Source: an uncultured Bacilli bacterium (GTDB lineage: Bacteria; Bacillota_I; Bacilli_A; RF39; UBA660). From it: 16,808 nucleotides of DNA. The stretch's first letter is position 1; every line of letters starts with the position of its first letter. The notes under the pieces were generated by a model, which was not told the origin of the DNA, ran no database searches, and saw only the letters and a list, made by a program, of their open reading frames with translations. The stretch is from contig CALVVH010000029.1 in NCBI GenBank assembly GCA_944363805.1, forward strand, positions 1-16,808. The letters are read 5' to 3'. The position numbers and the translations under genes were made by a program. This document shows positions 1 through 5,055 of the stretch, in pieces.

Positions 1-35
1 GTTTTATTATGCGACCTTCCTTGTAGTTTACTCAT
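1..35 (-). CDS. possible start of a gene running out of the window
   Basis: An ATG at 33-35 (minus) opens a frame that stays open to the window edge, giving MSKLQGRSHNK. A GTGAT stretch a few bases upstream could pair with the 16S tail, and a plausible promoter (TTGTGG, 17-bp spacer, TATAAT) lies at 53-81. Eleven codons are too few to recognise a family. The call rests only on promoter, ribosome binding site and ATG occurring in the right order; it may be chance. Confidence 0.22.
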   Translation of the reverse strand, partial: MSKLQGRSHNK

Positions 36-52
36 TTCACATCACGGTTCTT

Positions 53-81
53 ATTATATCAATTTATATATCCCGCCACAA
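53..81 (-). promoter_or_regulatory. possible sigma-A-type promoter reading left
   Basis: On the minus strand, TTGTGG (76-81) is followed by a 17-bp spacer and a perfect TATAAT (53-58). The -35 box falls inside the inverted repeat ACAAGC/GCTTGT, so a regulator or RNA structure could act here. It would drive whatever begins near position 35. Confidence 0.35.
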
Positions 82-139
82 GCAGCGGGGCTTGTACCCG
101 GGATTTAATTCTGCGAAACTACGTAACTCGAATTAAATC
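72..139. other. structured, GC-richer segment with nested inverted repeats
   Basis: Three inverted repeats are packed together. ACAAGC (78-83) pairs with GCTTGT (90-95). CCCGC (72-76) can instead pair with GCGGG (85-89), which excludes the first pairing. A perfect 10-bp repeat GATTTAATTC (102-111) / GAATTAAATC (130-139) encloses an 18-base loop. The GC-rich core stands out from the AT-rich surroundings. It could be a leader RNA, an operator region or the remnant of a mobile element; I do not recognise the family. Confidence 0.4.
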
Positions 140-190
140 TTGTCAATACAATTCACTTTACTTTCTGTTAATAGTATGACTTTTATTTCA

Positions 191-217
191 AAATAAAAAC
201 CACTAACTGTGGCTTTT
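191..217 (-). terminator. intrinsic terminator of the coat gene
   Basis: Reading leftward from the cotZ-like stop codon, AAAAGCCAC and GTGGTTTT form a short hairpin (CCAC/GTGG extended by A-T pairs, one bulged G) with a 5-base loop. It is followed by TTTTTATTTT. Position and polarity fit termination of the gene at 225-671. Confidence 0.6.
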
Positions 218-224
218 ACTCTAT

Positions 225-671
225 TTAGCAAACGCAATCTACAAATGTGTCTGATAGACATCTTATACTACAAAGACAGCTGCAATCCATTGTGAAGAAT
301 ACATTAGTAGCAACATATGGATATAAACTTGTTGGATCAGTATTATCAGCAAGAACTCTAAATGTGCAGCAGTTACCTTCAATTTTTTCTACCCTAAATA
401 CATTTGAGCAAGTAGCACTAACATCAGAACCAGCACAACTTATTGTTGAATCCTTAGTAATTGGCATACTCCAAGGTACTCCATTTCCACAACAAGTATA
501 AAGCATTACTGGTCTTGTATTACATACTATACAATTAGTTCCTCCACCAAGCACTGGTCTATCGCAAGTTTGTAAACAGTTATCTGGACATGCATTTTCT
601 TGTAATACTAAAATGACACATAGTATTTCATTAATGCAATTTCCATTGCTGTTTGAATTTTGATTATTCAT
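225..671 (-). CDS. cotZ: cysteine-rich spore coat protein, CotY/CotZ family
   Basis: This 148-residue protein has about twenty cysteines. It matches the CotY/CotZ pattern: an N-terminal CPDNC cluster, the central FRVEKIEGNCCTFRVL block (family: FRVE, then a small-residue turn, then hydrophobic strands) and a C-terminal DCSCLCSIRCL block (family: DLDCFCAINCL type). CotY and CotZ form disulfide-linked, self-assembling layers of the outer spore coat or crust. ATG at 671 is preceded by GAAAGGGTG. A SigK-like promoter lies just upstream and a terminator follows the stop, so the gene looks monocistronic and mother-cell expressed. CotY versus CotZ cannot be decided. The gene is direct evidence for a spore-forming host. 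Confidence 0.88.
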   Translation of the reverse strand: MNNQNSNSNGNCINEILCVILVLQENACPDNCLQTCDRPVLGGGTNCIVCNTRPVMLYTCCGNGVPWSMPITKDSTISCAGSDVSATCSNVFRVEKIEGNCCTFRVLADNTDPTSLYPYVATNVFFTMDCSCLCSIRCLSDTFVDCVC

Positions 672-702
672 AAACTTTCACCCTTTCATGTACTTTCATT
701 AA

Positions 703-729
703 TAATTTATGAATAATCTAAAAATAAGT
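703..729 (-). promoter_or_regulatory. SigK-like promoter of the coat gene
   Basis: On the minus strand, AC (728-729) is followed by 16 bases and CATAAATTA (703-711). This matches the SigK consensus of AC, 16-17 bases and CATAnnnTA. It lies about 32 bases ahead of the cotZ-like start codon, the right place for late mother-cell expression of a coat protein. Confidence 0.6.
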
Positions 730-775
730 GTCAACTAAGAACATTTAAATAAATTAAAATATTAGATAAAACAAG

Positions 776-804
776 TTGAAAATCAAAAGGTAATTTGTTA
801 TATT
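776..804 (+). promoter_or_regulatory. possible upstream promoter of the RNA/toxin locus
   Basis: TTGAAA (776-781), a 17-base spacer and TATATT (799-804) form a reasonable sigma-A promoter. The stretch from here to the second promoter at 909 holds no open reading frame worth calling. A transcript from here would carry a longer leader into the tandem RNA elements. Confidence 0.35.
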
Positions 805-892
805 ATATACGCGAGTATTATCCGAAATAGTTGACTGTAGACATTAAATTGAAAAATGGTATTATACAAACAATTTTTACATATAATAGAAA

Positions 893-943
893 ATGAAAGT
901 CAATATCTTTGACTTTCCAATTAAAGTGTGGTATATTATACCC
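893..943 (+). promoter_or_regulatory. main promoter of the RNA/toxin locus with two overlapping palindromes
   Basis: TTGACT (909-914), a 17-base spacer and TATATT (932-937) form a strong sigma-A promoter; transcription should begin near 944. The -35 box is the right arm of the perfect inverted repeat GAAAGTCAA-N5-TTGACTTTC. The -10 box lies in the palindrome GGTATATTATACC. Repeats over both core boxes suggest operator sites for a repressor, possibly autoregulation, though in AT-rich DNA some of this symmetry may be chance. Confidence 0.65.
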
Positions 944-1077
944 ACGTAAGAAATTATGTAATTGGTTGCATTGTGAAGATTAATATCGAGGAACACGTTA
1001 GTCAACCAAATAATTTCATCGATGAATAGCATTGTGAAGATTAATATCGAGGAACATATCAGTCTATTCTAGTTATT
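944..1077 (+). ncRNA. tandem structured RNA element, two copies (candidate RNA antitoxin or tandem aptamer)
   Basis: Two copies of an identical 28-base core (968-995 and 1029-1056) begin 61 bases apart. Each copy continues with a variable triplet and YAGT. Each core is enclosed by its own stem of different sequence: TTGGTTG/CAACCAA (962-968 with 1003-1009), extended by AAATTAT/ATAATTT, in copy 1, and GAATAG/CTATTC in copy 2. Conserved loop with compensatory stem changes indicates a functional RNA fold. The copies end directly at an intrinsic terminator, and a MazF-like reading frame follows with a good ribosome binding site. This matches type III toxin-antitoxin loci (RNA repeats, terminator, toxin). 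A tandem riboswitch is the alternative; I match it to no known riboswitch consensus. Confidence 0.72.
968..1056 (+). repeat. direct repeat, 28-base core, two units 61 bases apart
   Basis: The stretch 968-995 recurs without mismatch at 1029-1056, starting GCATTGTGAAG and ending CGAGGAACA. The 33 bases between the copies are not conserved except for the YAGT that follows each copy after a few variable bases. A CRISPR array is unlikely, because the flanks of each copy are complementary to each other. Confidence 0.9.
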
Positions 1078-1107
1078 GGAAACTCTATTGTATGGGGTTT
1101 CCTTTTT
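1078..1107 (+). terminator. intrinsic terminator between the RNA repeats and the toxin gene
   Basis: GGAAACTC (1078-1085) pairs with GGGTTTCC (1095-1102) over eight base pairs around a 9-base loop, followed by TTTTT. It ends 18 bases before the toxin start codon. In type III toxin-antitoxin loci such a terminator sets the RNA:toxin transcript ratio; in a riboswitch it would be the expression platform. Confidence 0.85.
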
Positions 1108-1125
1108 ATATATTTGGGAGGTTTT

Positions 1126-1495
1126 ATGGTAAATGGAGAGATATATAATATAGATTTTAGTGGCAATAAAGGATCTGAAATTAATAATAATTCATTTAGG
1201 AATAATTTTTACAATGCCCGGCGTTAAAAATATGATATTTTGTATACCCCTAACAAGCCCTAAAGAAAAACATTTTAAAACTCTTAATGACTTTAACTCA
1301 AGAAATTACTTAGAACTTAGATATCAAAATCTTGTATACATAGATCAAACTGATTCGATTGCATTATTAGATCAAATGCGAAGCATATCCGTAAAAAGGC
1401 TATTAAATAAATATCACAATACAGTTTTAAATGATAAAAATATTCAATTATTAACAATAAAAGCAACTAGATATTTAAAAAATATTTTAAAATAA
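1126..1495 (+). pseudogene. MazF/PemK-like toxin gene split by a +1 frameshift
   Basis: ATG at 1126 follows GGGAGG with ideal spacing and reads MVNGEIYNIDFSGNKGSE, a typical MazF/PemK N-terminus, then stops at 1227. The other half of the fold reads in the next frame to 1495: HLGIIF, IFCIPLTSP, then DSIALLDQMRSISVKRLL. This corresponds to the family's central strand with PLTS and the DQ-R-ID-RL block. Removing one base around 1180-1192 (the AATAATAATT run) would give one protein of about 122 residues, normal for MazF. MazF-type proteins are ribosome-independent endoribonucleases. The usual Arg-Pro after the first loop is His-Leu here. No protein antitoxin gene is visible; tandem RNA repeats precede it instead. 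It is either an inactivated toxin, a sequence error or, less likely, programmed frameshifting. Confidence 0.72.
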
Positions 1496-1515
1496 AAAAT
1501 ATTAATAGATATAAT

Positions 1516-1665
1516 ATGAAGTTTATATGTAAAAAAATTTTGAGAAACTACGAAAAAATATTTAAAGATAATATTAAATATTACTGTAATGCAAAAACAT
1601 TAGAAAAAATAGACAATGAAATCATAAGATTTTTAACAAAAAAAATTGAATACTACATAAAGTAA
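1516..1665 (+). CDS. small lysine-rich hypothetical protein, 49 residues
   Basis: ATG at 1516, 20 bases after the toxin frame ends, opens a 49-codon frame (MKFICKKILRNYEKIF at the start, TKKIEYYIK at the end). The product would be basic and helical, with three lysine/tyrosine-rich segments. There is no clear Shine-Dalgarno sequence, and the 3' end overlaps the terminator of the minus-strand small RNA. Composition is compatible with coding, but in DNA this AT-rich a frame of this length can be chance. It could be a remnant of a second gene of the toxin locus. Confidence 0.35.
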   Translation: MKFICKKILRNYEKIFKDNIKYYCNAKTLEKIDNEIIRFLTKKIEYYIK

Positions 1666-1670
1666 TATCC
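1638..1670 (-). terminator. intrinsic terminator of the small RNA
   Basis: On the minus strand, GGATATTAC (1662-1670) pairs with GTAGTATTC (1648-1656) over nine base pairs (G-T pairs included) around loop TTTAT, followed by AATTTTTTTT. Confidence 0.75.
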
Positions 1671-1775
1671 ATACGACTGCTAAAATCACAGTGATTCGGC
1701 ATATAGCCGTTACGACCGTAAAGGTCTCAGTTTCATCCATGATACCACGAACCACAAAGCATCATCGCTTCTGTG
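1638..1775 (-). ncRNA. independently transcribed small RNA of about 138 nt, unknown family
   Basis: A textbook promoter (1781-1809) and a textbook terminator bracket a GC-richer segment with no convincing reading frame. Predicted local hairpins in transcript order are AAGC/GCTT (around 1763-1776), GACC/GGTC with loop TTTAC, CGGC/GCCG, and AATCAC/GTGATT; the 5' GTCACAG can instead pair with CTGTGAT, closing the whole RNA. The terminator (GGATATTAC/GTAGTATTC, then T8) overlaps the end of the 49-codon frame on the other strand. I exclude tmRNA and the SRP RNA from missing motifs, but cannot assign a family. It converges on the toxin locus, so an antisense or regulatory role there is possible. 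Confidence 0.6.
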
Positions 1776-1780
1776 ACTAA

Positions 1781-1809
1781 ATAATACAACTAAATGTATC
1801 ATTTGTCAA
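1781..1809 (-). promoter_or_regulatory. strong sigma-A promoter of the small RNA
   Basis: On the minus strand a consensus TTGACA (1804-1809), a 17-base spacer and TATTAT (1781-1786) are seen. Transcription should start near 1775. Confidence 0.75.
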
Positions 1810-1923
1810 TTTTAGTATATATTATAAAAAAATACATACAATATTTTTTATCAACCACCAATCTAATATTTTACATCTATTATTTTTTTTAGATTTATAG
1901 TATAATTAATTAAGGTGATACGA

Positions 1924-2238
1924 ATGCAAATATTGCAATATATAATTATAGCTGTAGTTTTGATAATAATATCTTTAGTTATAGTAAAACTATCTAAAAG
2001 AGATTTTAATATTGAAGCAAATAAATTAATTACCTACCTAGGTGGTAAAGATAATATCGTCAATGCCGAATGTAATATGTCAAGATTTAAAGTAATCTTA
2101 AAAGATGTTTCTCTTGCTAACAAAGATGCTATTCAAAAACTTGGGGCTAAAGGAATCGTCGAAATTGACAATCAATTAAAAATTATATTTGGTAAAAATG
2201 CTAAACAACTAAAAAAGTATATCGAAGAAATTCTCTAA
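1924..2238 (+). CDS. membrane-anchored lone PTS EIIB-like domain protein
   Basis: The 104-residue product has one transmembrane segment (about residues 4-23) and a cytoplasmic domain with the glucose-family EIIB layout: LGGKDNIVNAECNMSRFKVILKD. The cysteine (residue 50) sits in the position phosphorylated in EIIB proteins, followed by the typical RFKV strand and KDAIQKLGAKGIVE helix. No EIIC permease or EIIA is nearby, so it is not a complete sugar transporter; a regulatory or phosphate-relay role is inference. I chose ATG at 1924 because AAGGTGAT lies at proper distance, rather than the GTG at 1915 inside that ribosome binding site. TATAAT at 1901-1906 is a likely -10 box; no clear -35 is seen. 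A terminator overlaps the stop codon. Confidence 0.7.
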   Translation: MQILQYIIIAVVLIIISLVIVKLSKRDFNIEANKLITYLGGKDNIVNAECNMSRFKVILKDVSLANKDAIQKLGAKGIVEIDNQLKIIFGKNAKQLKKYIEEIL

Positions 2239-2251
2239 GATATACTTTTTT
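2211..2251. terminator. bidirectional terminator between converging genes
   Basis: AAGTATATC (2215-2223) pairs perfectly with GATATACTT (2239-2247). T runs follow on the plus strand (TTTTTT), and the A run before it provides a T run on the minus strand. The hairpin includes the stop codon of the EIIB-like gene and the end of the gene at 2250-2537, so it can serve both. Confidence 0.75.
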
Positions 2252-2537
2252 ATATTCTTTCAATATCTAAAATATCTGTTATTCTAATTAAATCCCCATC
2301 TAGAGTTAATAAATTTATATTGGTTTTACCAACTATTTCTTTTTCTACTACTGCATCTTTTAATGTAATTCTTACTTTACTTTTATAAACATGATTTCGC
2401 GATGCAAATATTTCATTAATCTTTTTATTTACATCAACTGGATTTATACTCCTACTATCCTTATCACTTCGAAATAGATCTTGTACATTATCTATTTTTT
2501 TATTTATAGGATTAGCATATACTCTTGGCTTTTCCAT
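2250..2537 (-). CDS. hypothetical protein, 95 residues, possible sporulation-period gene
   Basis: I do not recognise this family. The N-terminal half is charged and probably helical (FRSDKDSRSINPVDVNKKINEIF); the C-terminal half alternates strands (SKVRITLKDAVVEKEIV, then INLLTLDGDLIRITDILDI), suggesting a small beta-barrel or Sm-like fold. There is no signal peptide or membrane segment. ATG at 2537 is preceded by GAGGTGG. Upstream on the minus strand is CATACAATA (2554-2562), which fits both SigE and SigK -10 patterns, with a weak T-rich -35. It is divergent from the FtsW/SpoVE-type gene, with 57 bases between start codons. Confidence 0.65.
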   Translation of the reverse strand: MEKPRVYANPINKKIDNVQDLFRSDKDSRSINPVDVNKKINEIFASRNHVYKSKVRITLKDAVVEKEIVGKTNINLLTLDGDLIRITDILDIERI

Positions 2538-2553
2538 CTATTCCACCTCACTA

Positions 2554-2562
2554 TATTGTATG
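2554..2562 (-). promoter_or_regulatory. SigE/SigK-like -10 element
   Basis: CATACAATA on the minus strand matches the SigE -10 pattern CATACAnT completely and also CATAnnnTA. The -35 region (TTTATT about 13 bases upstream) is only a partial match. It lies 17 bases ahead of the start codon of the 95-residue protein. Confidence 0.4.
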
Positions 2563-2594
2563 ATAAATTTAGAAAATAAACACATACTAAAAGT

Positions 2595-3674
2595 ATGAAA
2601 AAAGTTATAAACAGCCCATTACTATTATTTATACCACTTTTAATAATTATGATTATCAGTTTTATGGATATGCAAAATGCCAAATTACTAAGTGACCTTT
2701 ATGAAAAAAACTTAATAAAGCAAGTAATTTGGTACATCGCTGGGTTTCTAATTTTATTTATAATTAGCAAAGTAAATATCCATACCATTTTAAAATACTC
2801 TAAGTATTATTATTGGTTGTCGATTATTTTATTAGTTCTTGTTTTATTCTTGGGAAAAGAGACTAATGGAGCAAGAGCTTGGTTTAACTTTGGCATACTT
2901 TCTTTCCAACCTAGTGAACTCACTAAACTTACTTTAATTTTATATTTAAGTGATATAGCATCCCGAAGTAAACCTGACTTTAAGCTTATTTTAAAAGTAG
3001 CAATTCTTACCATCATTCCTTCAATTTTAGTGTTTTTAGAACCTGACACTGGAGCTATTATCTTTTATCTTTTAAGTGCTATAACTATTCTTTTCTTTGC
3101 TCCCATAAAAAAATATTGGTTTTTGATACTTACTGGAATAATCCTCTTACTTGGTGGTACTTTTATAGTACTTTATATTTATAATCGAGATCTTTTAATT
3201 AATCTAATTGGCACCAGTTTTTTCTACCGAATTGAACGTCTTATAACCTTCCAAACTGAATCAAGTTATCAATTAGAAAATGCTCTCATCGTAATTGGAT
3301 CTGCTTCCCTTTTTGGTACAGGCTTAAATAAAATATCATTATACATACCGGAAGCCCCAACTGATTTTATCTTTGCCTTTACCATTGGTAACTTTGGTAT
3401 TATCACTGGCTTTTTAATTCTCTTATGCTACTTACTAATTGATTTATTTTTAATTAATCAATATTTAAAACAAAAGAATAAAAAAATAAAACTAGTTTTA
3501 ATTAGTTTTATTAGTATTTTTTTCTTCCAACAAATAATTAATATTGGCATGAATTTGGGATTACTCCCTATTATTGGTATACCCCTTCCATTCCTATCCT
3601 ATGGTGGCACAACTATTATTATCTACTTTTTATTCTTAGGTATAATATTGAGTCTACTTAAGAAAAGTTATTAA
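2595..3674 (+). CDS. FtsW/RodA/SpoVE-family peptidoglycan glycosyltransferase
   Basis: The 359-residue polytopic membrane protein has about ten hydrophobic segments and the SEDS family landmarks. These are NGARAWFNFG and SFQPSELTK (91-111), EPDTG (149-153), the ALIVIGSASLFGTGLN block (230-245), PTDFIFA with the presumed catalytic Asp (257), and GLLPIIGIPLPFLSYGGT (322-339). SEDS proteins polymerise lipid II into glycan strands with a partner class B PBP. RodA, FtsW and the sporulation paralogue SpoVE cannot be told apart here; no PBP gene is adjacent. The ATG at 2595 has no clear Shine-Dalgarno sequence; CATACTAAA lies just upstream. It ends tail-to-tail with the coat-like gene, overlapping by four bases. 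Confidence 0.88.
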   Translation: MKKVINSPLLLFIPLLIIMIISFMDMQNAKLLSDLYEKNLIKQVIWYIAGFLILFIISKVNIHTILKYSKYYYWLSIILLVLVLFLGKETNGARAWFNFGILSFQPSELTKLTLILYLSDIASRSKPDFKLILKVAILTIIPSILVFLEPDTGAIIFYLLSAITILFFAPIKKYWFLILTGIILLLGGTFIVLYIYNRDLLINLIGTSFFYRIERLITFQTESSYQLENALIVIGSASLFGTGLNKISLYIPEAPTDFIFAFTIGNFGIITGFLILLCYLLIDLFLINQYLKQKNKKIKLVLISFISIFFFQQIINIGMNLGLLPIIGIPLPFLSYGGTTIIIYFLFLGIILSLLKKSY

Positions 3675-3901
3675 TATGGTTGATAATAACTATAACTACT
3701 GCTGTAATATGGTCCTGGATATGGACGTGGTGGGTATGGTGGATATGGATATGGTGGGTATGGATATGGTGCTACATTATAAATTGGTCTAGGTCTTGTA
3801 AGCCCTACTGCTGCTCCTCCCACTAACGCTCCTGTTAAAAAAGGGAAAACAAATCTATCTTGATTATCAAACCTTGGATTTCTATTAAATCTTGGATACA
3901 T
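3671..3901 (-). CDS. Pro/Tyr-rich small protein, probable spore coat component
   Basis: The 76-residue product starts with an Arg/Asn/Phe-rich region, has a short Gly/Ala-rich hydrophobic stretch (FPFLTGALVGGAAVG) and ends in a low-complexity tail of YPYPPYPY units and tyrosines. Such tails occur in spore coat and other cross-linked surface proteins; the exact family is not recognised. I place the start at ATG 3901, because AAAGGAG lies eight bases upstream; an in-frame GTG at 3919 would sit inside that site. CATACATTA (3923-3931) upstream matches SigE/SigK -10 patterns, supporting mother-cell expression. The ribosome binding site lies in a hairpin arm. Confidence 0.65.
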   Translation of the reverse strand: MYPRFNRNPRFDNQDRFVFPFLTGALVGGAAVGLTRPRPIYNVAPYPYPPYPYPPYPPRPYPGPYYSSSYSYYQPY

Positions 3902-3905
3902 AAAG

Positions 3906-3946
3906 AAAACTCCTTTCACTCATAATGTATGAAAGAAGTTTTTTTT
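3906..3946. terminator. hairpin overlapping the coat-like gene's ribosome binding site
   Basis: AAAACTCCTTTCA pairs with TGAAAGAAGTTTT with one mismatch and a short loop. On the plus strand it is followed by further T residues and can act as terminator for read-through from the FtsW-type gene. In the minus-strand mRNA the same fold would hide the AAAGGAG ribosome binding site of the coat-like gene, and its distal arm contains part of the CATACATTA promoter box. Confidence 0.6.
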
Positions 3947-3948
3947 GT
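3923..3948 (-). promoter_or_regulatory. SigK/SigE-like promoter of the Pro/Tyr-rich gene
   Basis: On the minus strand CATACATTA (3923-3931) fits both mother-cell -10 patterns. AC lies 15 bases upstream (3947-3948), one base short of the usual SigK spacing. The start codon is 22 bases downstream of the -10 element. Confidence 0.45.
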
Positions 3949-3981
3949 TTAGTTTAATCGCCTAGTAAAATAGTTTAATAG

Positions 3982-4668
3982 TTATTTTACTTTTGTTAAT
4001 ATATCTTTCTTTTTCTTCTTTTCTTTTTTTATAATATGTCCATACATTTTTCGAAGTTCTTCGATAGTTGGTTTAACTATTTCTGCATTAACCATAATTA
4101 AAGCATTTTTCTTAATCTCAGTCATTGACTCTTTTTCATAAATATTACTTTTTCTTAAATTATATTTGTTATAACATTTATATAATTCATCTTTTAATTC
4201 TTTTAAAAAGAATAATCTTTCATCACCATCTGCACTTCTGTAATCATCTTTAGGTAACTTTATATCAAAATTACCTAAATAAACTAATTCTTTATATACA
4301 CTACTTCTTTTCAATACTACTACTTCAAATATATAATAATATAGATAATTAAATTCATCAGGATAAAATTTTCTATCTTTTTGTCTTATTACCCCATCTT
4401 CGTAATTTTCATCAGCCTTTATTGGTAGATACCTAGTGTAAAAATGTCTATATTTAATTTTTATGAATTCTAAAGCATCTATTTCTTCTTTAGTTTTAGG
4501 TAAATGTTCATCTTTAGTTATTTTGGCTCTAAATTTGCATCTAATATCACAACTAGTTTCATAAGGACATTCATACAGTACCAATATTAAATATCTATTA
4601 TCTAATTTTAATGCAAAAGTATCTCCAACTTGCCAATTTTCATATTTTTGTTTGTCTAATAATTTCAT
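3982..4668 (-). CDS. immunity-type protein, paralogue of the gene at 5056-5706
   Basis: The 228-residue cytoplasmic protein lacks a signal peptide and membrane segments. It aligns along its length with the 216-residue product two genes upstream: NWQVGDTFALKL (15-26), LEFIKIKYRHF, KFYPDEFNYLYYY, LVYLGNFDI and NLRKSNIYEKE all have close counterparts. The W-x-x-GDxFA opening resembles Imm26-type immunity proteins of polymorphic toxin systems, which is a tentative match. The end is a lysine run (KKEKKKKKD). ATG at 4668 follows GGAAGTGG. Position downstream of an RHS toxin fits an immunity cassette in which copies protect against variant toxin tips. Confidence 0.65.
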   Translation of the reverse strand: MKLLDKQKYENWQVGDTFALKLDNRYLILVLYECPYETSCDIRCKFRAKITKDEHLPKTKEEIDALEFIKIKYRHFYTRYLPIKADENYEDGVIRQKDRKFYPDEFNYLYYYIFEVVVLKRSSVYKELVYLGNFDIKLPKDDYRSADGDERLFFLKELKDELYKCYNKYNLRKSNIYEKESMTEIKKNALIMVNAEIVKPTIEELRKMYGHIIKKEKKKKKDILTKVK

Positions 4669-4724
4669 AGTTCCACTTCCATCAGTAATACATAATTACA
4701 ATATATCAATAATCATTTTTAAAT

Positions 4725-4994
4725 TCAAGTTATTTCATCTATATTTACAGTTTTCTTTGTCTTAATTAAATCTGATACTCCCCCAGCACTCAACGCTGAC
4801 ATCAAACATATTATTATAGCATCTAGTATATTTTCTTCTAATCCAACAAAAAAACATATTACACCACTAAGTATCCCTACTATTACATTTTGAATTGGAA
4901 TATATCTATCTGGTATATTATCAATTAATAACTTTGTTATTGCTCCACACACATATGCTACTACCATTACCACCACTGACACTGTTATAGTCAT
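4725..4994 (-). CDS. holin-like small membrane protein (holin superfamily V / Hol44-like)
   Basis: This 89-residue protein has three hydrophobic segments (about 3-25, 36-52 and 57-73) and a short charged tail. The pattern of a Lys before IDNIPDRYIPIQNVIVGILSGV and a final SALSAGGVSDLIKTKK resembles phage holins of the Hol44 type (KYIP, repeated Gly and a GLHEAFK-like end). Holins make pores that release endolysins or, in some bacteria, large toxins without signal peptides. The ribosome binding site AAAGGAGG is very strong. No endolysin gene is in the window. It lies between two paralogous immunity-type genes downstream of the RHS gene. A small unrelated membrane protein is the alternative. 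Confidence 0.65.
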   Translation of the reverse strand: MTITVSVVVMVVAYVCGAITKLLIDNIPDRYIPIQNVIVGILSGVICFFVGLEENILDAIIICLMSALSAGGVSDLIKTKKTVNIDEIT

Positions 4995-5019
4995 TTATCA
5001 CACCTCCTTTATAAAATAG

Positions 5020-5047
5020 AATAAGAATTGGATTCCCAATTCTTATT
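5020..5047 (-). terminator. strong hairpin ahead of the holin-like gene
   Basis: A perfect 12-bp stem AATAAGAATTGG / CCAATTCTTATT with a 4-base loop follows the stop codon of the 216-residue gene by eight bases. The downstream tract (CTATTTTAT) is a weak U run, so it may terminate partially or set the holin level apart from the upstream genes. Confidence 0.55.
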
Positions 5048-5055
5048 CAAATAAA

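Noticed and set aside
247..501. 84-codon frame on the plus strand
   Set aside because: It lies wholly antisense to the cysteine-rich coat gene, which has a clear family match, ribosome binding site and terminator.
961..1060. CRISPR mini-array
   Set aside because: Two identical 28-base units with a 33-base gap could look like repeat-spacer-repeat, but the sequences flanking each unit are complementary to each other, no cas genes are present, and the next element is a terminator and gene.
1160..1495. Separate gene starting at GTG 1160
   Set aside because: The first codons are the out-of-frame reading of the MazF-like N-terminus, and no ribosome binding site precedes GTG; the better explanation is one gene with a frameshift.
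1630..1735. Small hydrophobic peptide (MDETETFTVV start) within the small RNA, as in type I toxins
   Set aside because: The frame has no Shine-Dalgarno sequence and must read through the terminator hairpin and T run to stay open.
2810..3049. 79-codon minus-strand frame
   Set aside because: It is antisense to the FtsW-type gene and shows no ribosome binding site or recognisable composition.
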